Source: Basidiobolus heterosporus B8920 (Eukaryota; Basidiobolomycota; Basidiobolomycetes; Basidiobolales; Basidiobolaceae). Taken from it: 11,254 nucleotides of DNA. The number at the start of each line of letters is the position of its first letter. The stretch's first letter is position 1. Both the position numbers and the translations under genes were made by a program. The notes under the pieces were generated by a model that had not been told where the DNA came from, did no database searches, and saw only the letters and a program-made list of their open reading frames with translations. Below, one piece after another: positions 8,896 to 11,254 of the stretch. The DNA lies in contig JNET01034270.1 in assembly GCA_000697455.1 (NCBI GenBank), positions 1 through 11,254 on the forward strand, read 5' to 3'.

Positions 8896-8914
8896 AGATG
8901 TGTATAAGAGACAG
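8896..8914 (+). other. Tn5 mosaic end: sequencing-library adapter left in the assembly
   Basis: The 19 bases AGATGTGTATAAGAGACAG are an exact match to the hyperactive-Tn5 mosaic end, present in every tagmentation (Nextera-type) adapter. In a sequencing read this sequence stands directly before the genomic insert. Here coding sequence of a GPI-protein paralog begins at the next base, 8915, exactly as an untrimmed read would look. A 19-of-19 chance match next to an abrupt break in gene structure is very unlikely. The rest of the Tn5/IS50 element is absent, so it is not a resident transposon. It marks a false or at least unsupported join in the contig. Confidence 0.95.
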
Positions 8915-9478
8915 GAATATGCCATTAGAATCGGAGACGGACCTGATGCCAAGTACAGCCATTATTTCACCATCTCCAATCCTGGTCAAAAAATTTTGAC
9001 TTCTTACGTCAACGAACCTGCAACCAAGACTGAATCACAAACTCCTATCATCTCAGCCCCTAATTCATCATCCTTCACATCCGCACCTACTCACGAAGCC
9101 AATCCTAAAAATGACAATGATAAGGATGGCCTATCCTCCTCTAGTTCCTCCTCCAAATCTACACTTGCTCACCAGACCAGCTCTAAAAAGGACTCTGAAA
9201 AGGATAGCTCATCATCCTCTAGTTCCTCCTCAAAATCTGCACCTACTCATGTGACCAGCTCTAAGAAGGATTCTGACAAGGATAGCTCATCCTCCAAATC
9301 TACACTTACTCACGAAACCAGTTCACCTACTCATGAAGCCAAGTCCAAGAAGGACTCTGACTCCAATAATAACTCCAACGAAAATAAGGAAGATACCAAA
9401 CATAAGAACAGCGGTTTCCGTGTCGGTACTGGTCTTCTTGGTGTAGTTGGAGCTCTAACCTCTGCTCTCTTGATATAA
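8915..9478 (+). CDS. Second GPI-anchored paralog, 5' part missing at the adapter join
   Basis: There are 187 codons of a Kre9/Knh1-like GPI protein, starting in mid-domain at the Glu equivalent to residue 94 of the upstream gene. Signal peptide, first exon, intron and promoter are absent because the adapter directly abuts this point. The visible part has the end of the Ig-like domain (YSHYFTISNPG), a Ser-rich stalk of about 120 residues (twice the paralog's) with Lys/Asp-rich blocks in 26-residue repeats, and a GPI signal ending VGTGLLGVVGALTSALLI, with the Asn-Ser-Gly attachment region conserved. The first 74 nt are identical to 8477-8550; after that it is diverged but clearly paralogous into the 3' flank. 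A frame reaching back into the adapter by a GTG codon (MYKRQ) is not biological. By analogy the full protein would be about 280 residues. The gene itself looks intact; the truncation is probably an assembly fault. Confidence 0.85.
   Translation, partial: EYAIRIGDGPDAKYSHYFTISNPGQKILTSYVNEPATKTESQTPIISAPNSSSFTSAPTHEANPKNDNDKDGLSSSSSSSKSTLAHQTSSKKDSEKDSSSSSSSSSKSAPTHVTSSKKDSDKDSSSSKSTLTHETSSPTHEAKSKKDSDSNNNSNENKEDTKHKNSGFRVGTGLLGVVGALTSALLI
9134..9340 (+). repeat. 78-nt coding minisatellite in the GPI-protein stalk
   Basis: Two imperfect tandem units of 78 nt (9134-9211 and 9212-9289, 26 codons each) are followed by a third, diverged unit beginning at 9290. Each unit encodes a Ser run, then K-S-(T/A)-(L/P)-x-H-x-T-S-S-K-K-D-S-(E/D)-K-D. 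The unit length is a multiple of three, so gain or loss of units keeps the frame. The upstream paralog has only one comparable block (THETKPKKDSDSK), so this stalk has been lengthened by unit duplication. Confidence 0.85.
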
Positions 9479-9734
9479 AAAGTAGACATTTTCATACCAT
9501 TTTATGTTGAATTTTTAACAATAAACAAATCATGCGAAGATATTGATACTCTTTGGCAGATTGATTGATGTTTGTAAAACGTTTTATTACGATGATCTAA
9601 ACATGTGCTACATATTTCCAGCAGCATGTTGGCATATGGACACGTGGTTATGTATTAACTGGGCTTATAAATATGCCCTTTCCTACCTACGTATATCATC
9701 AGTCCACTCTTCTACTATCAAACTCAAACTAATC
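9479..9734 (+). promoter_or_regulatory. 3' flank of second GPI gene and promoter of the small secreted gene, with TATA box at 9666-9674
   Basis: The first ~100 bases are the 3' flank duplicated with the GPI genes. Further right, CTTATAAATATGCC gives a TATA element (TATAAATAT) about 61 to 69 nt before the ATG at 9735, followed by a pyrimidine- and CAA-rich leader. The frame is open upstream of 9735 from 9543, but it runs through the TATA region and has no protein-like features, so it is treated as non-coding. Confidence 0.55.
9520..9525 (+). terminator. Poly(A) signal AATAAA of the second GPI gene
   Basis: AATAAA starts 41 nt after the stop, the same spacing as in the first GPI gene. The flanks align from the stop through a shared TAAAAAGTAGACATTTTCAT and on to GATGTTTGT at about 8873-8881 and 9566-9574. 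Confidence 0.55.
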
Positions 9735-10016
9735 ATGAAATTCACACAAATCTTCGTCCTCGTCATTAGTGCTTCATTCTCTCAAGCAGGACTACTCAAG
9801 AGTATCAATCTTGATAAGCCAGGTTCTATTGCCAATGGAAATACCGAGATTGCTCGTCCACAAACAGATAGTCCCAAAGTAGTAGATGCCGCTAAACTAA
9901 ATTCGGCTATTGATTCTGACGCGAATAACCAACAGATTGCTTGTGATCAAGTTACCAATCTGGACCTAAAGGTTCTTGGAACTCCTCTTAGGGTGTGCGG
10001 ATCTTCAATCAATTAA
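9735..10016 (+). CDS. Small secreted protein with two cysteines
   Basis: A single-exon gene for 93 residues. Residues 1-18 (MKFTQIFVLVISASFSQA) form a typical signal peptide, with cleavage expected after the Ala. The mature chain is about 75 residues, polar, Asn/Asp/Ser-rich, with just two cysteines (Cys70 and Cys88) that could form one disulfide near the C-terminus; there is no GPI signal or membrane segment. I do not recognise the family. The ATG at 9735 is chosen because it begins the signal peptide and follows a TATA box and leader at normal spacing. A possible AATAAA lies at 10098-10103. Its position behind two GPI surface proteins suggests a secretory cluster. A cell-wall component or an effector-like role are both possible, but neither is shown by the sequence. 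Confidence 0.75.
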   Translation: MKFTQIFVLVISASFSQAGLLKSINLDKPGSIANGNTEIARPQTDSPKVVDAAKLNSAIDSDANNQQIACDQVTNLDLKVLGTPLRVCGSSIN

Positions 10017-10162
10017 TGTTCCAAAATAGTCAGACTATACCCCAATCTCATTGGAATTCCCCATCTTTGTTTATTATAGCTCTTTCTTTTATTTACAAAT
10101 AAATTCTATCCAATCAACTGTTTCTGATTTATTTACTATCATTTCCAAACACGTACAATTCT
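10017..10162. other. Short convergent 3' intergenic region
   Basis: Only 146 bp separate the stop of the small secreted gene from the stop of the minus-strand helical gene. The region is AT-rich, with AATAAA at 10098-10103 on the plus strand serving the secreted gene. The 3' ends of the two transcripts must lie close together or overlap. Confidence 0.5.
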
Positions 10163-11254
10163 TTACGAATATTTCTTCAATTCTAATAGGAAAGCTTTGA
10201 TATTTCCTTTGGGATCACGTGACTTGCGCATTGTTTCCATAATCACACGACGAAGCAGCTTTGTTTCCCTAAGAACAAGTCAATAACCATATATGTGCAT
10301 ATTCCACAACTGATACCTACTTTTGTGCAGCTTGGGGACCTAACTGTTCAGCGAGCAATGTAAGGGCTTGGAAAAAAATTCTTTGAATGATCCTAGGTCG
10401 TTCAAATCTTTAGTATGGTGATGTAGATTATATAAATATATATTATATTATATTATATTATAACCCACCCGAACTTCTCTATCCAATTGGTCTCAGTCAG
10501 GCCTAATTTCTCGATCTGACAATGTTCGATCAGATTGACCAACATCAGAATTGTATCTCTGGCTAACCTGACCTCTGATTTGCTTATACCTGTGGAACTC
10601 TCGTCGCTATGTTGCAAGATGTCTGTAACTTCATCAAGGTATTGACTCAGTTTGGGGTAAGCAATCTCTAAACATTGTTTTTTAAGAGTCTTCGAAAAAT
10701 CGAACTGCGAGTAAATCTAGAGATGCTCAAGAACTAAGAACGGTATTCGCCAAGTATAACTTAAGCTTTAGGGTCATGAATAACGAACCGTAATTAAATC
10801 GAGGCTATTCATCATGTATTCATCAAATCGCTTAAGTTGTATTAAAGCATCCAAATAAAGCTTAGTAGCGCCAGCGGAAATTGTTCGTTGTCCTCGCATA
10901 GTGTGTACAAATCGATCTGATAATTTCTCTCCGCCTTGAGTGACCATCTTTTGGATCATACTAAAAATGTGGCTAGTGGTCAGTTTAATTTAGCAAATCA
11001 GATTTACTTCCTCCCTTACACTTCCAGGTTGAGCATATCTAATATGAGCTGCGGTTCTTTCATCAGTTTTTGGATTGCGTTCACGGGAGTGGAGGTTGTA
11101 TGGGTGAGCTTTTGTGAATCCAATTTTCTGGCACCATTAATGTAAAAAGTTTCTCCATCTTCCCCAGTGTCAGGATCAAATATTGTCGGATACAATAGCA
11201 TATGAATCATTGGAACAAGCTCGACCAATTGTCGATTCTCCAAGCTATGATATG
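10163..11254 (-). CDS. Helical protein of unknown function, C-terminal part, running off the right edge
   Basis: Five exons join in frame on the minus strand: 11254-11020, 10960-10789, 10689-10469, 10407-10321, 10268-10163, giving 272 visible residues to a TAA stop. Introns are 59, 99, 61 and 52 nt. Donors are GTAAGG, GTTCGT, GTGGGT and GTAGGT; two acceptors are AAG rather than CAG/TAG. The protein is almost wholly amphipathic helix, with helix pairs such as GATKLYLDALIQLKRFDEYM, RLARDTILMLVNLIEHCQIE and RIIQRIFFQALTLLAEQLG, suggesting a helical-repeat scaffold (TPR-, PPR- or HEAT-like). I cannot assign a family. The first visible residues include LVPMIHMLLYPTIFDPDTGEDGE, so the N-terminal part lies outside. 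No signal peptide or membrane segment is visible. The acceptor of the third intron could instead be five codons downstream (10392). Exon frames are convincing; function is not. Confidence 0.65.
10430..10463. repeat. AT microsatellite, TATTA repeat inside an intron
   Basis: Four consecutive TATTA units (10441-10460) plus flanking TATA-rich sequence make up much of the third intron (10408-10468) of the unknown minus-strand gene. It is a simple-sequence repeat with no coding content, prone to length variation. Confidence 0.8.

Noticed and set aside
8896-8914. Resident Tn5/IS50 transposon or a genuine transposon end
   Set aside because: Only the engineered 19-bp mosaic end is present, with no transposase, no second end and no target duplication.
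9543-9734. 64-residue upstream extension of the small secreted protein
   Set aside because: It would translate through the TATA region and bury a perfect signal peptide inside the chain.
1-11254. CRISPR arrays, tRNA or rRNA genes, bacterial operons, viral or retroelement remnants
   Set aside because: No regularly spaced repeats, cloverleaf, rRNA-like blocks, reverse transcriptase or capsid motifs were seen on either strand; the only repeats are those listed.

Overview
The window reads as a gene-dense piece of a fungal nuclear genome. The support is: several genes broken by short GT-AG introns (52 to 99 nt), a Ugo1-type mitochondrial carrier homologue (a mainly fungal form of SLC25A46), and two serine-rich GPI-anchored proteins of the Kre9/Knh1-like family. 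Intron density, retention of an animal-like PPP4R1 and the GPI family would fit an early-diverging filamentous lineage, but I cannot name a genus and that placement is inference.

Layout from left to right. (1) At the left edge, positions 41 to 1 on the minus strand hold the signal-peptide start of a secreted protein that runs off the window. (2) A four-exon Ugo1-like gene lies on the minus strand (2224 to 646). (3) It is divergent, across about 340 bp, from a 17-exon PPP4R1-like HEAT-repeat gene on the plus strand (2565 to 5974). I could join all 17 exons in frame to a 774-residue protein. (4) Convergent with it is a two-exon alpha/beta hydrolase of a bacterial-type family (7442 to 6405, minus). 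(5) From 8135 to 10016 there is a run of secreted or surface proteins on the plus strand: a complete GPI-anchored protein, a second GPI paralog without its 5' end, and a small two-cysteine secreted protein. (6) A minus-strand, multi-exon helical protein of unknown function (11254 to 10163) runs off the right edge.

The most important observation is technical. Positions 8896 to 8914 are an exact copy of the 19-bp Tn5 mosaic end used in tagmentation (Nextera-type) library adapters. The second GPI paralog begins at the very next base. The contig is therefore probably chimeric or falsely joined here, the paralog's first ~93 codons and promoter are missing, and any model starting 'MYKRQ' is an adapter translation. 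I see no clear new biological system. The interesting biology is a tandem GPI-protein family with a 78-nt coding minisatellite, a secretory gene cluster with matching TATA-box spacing, non-standard splice sites in the intron-rich genes, and a bacterial-type hydrolase in a eukaryotic setting. Splice models come from reading frame continuity and family resemblance by eye; none was tested against transcripts.
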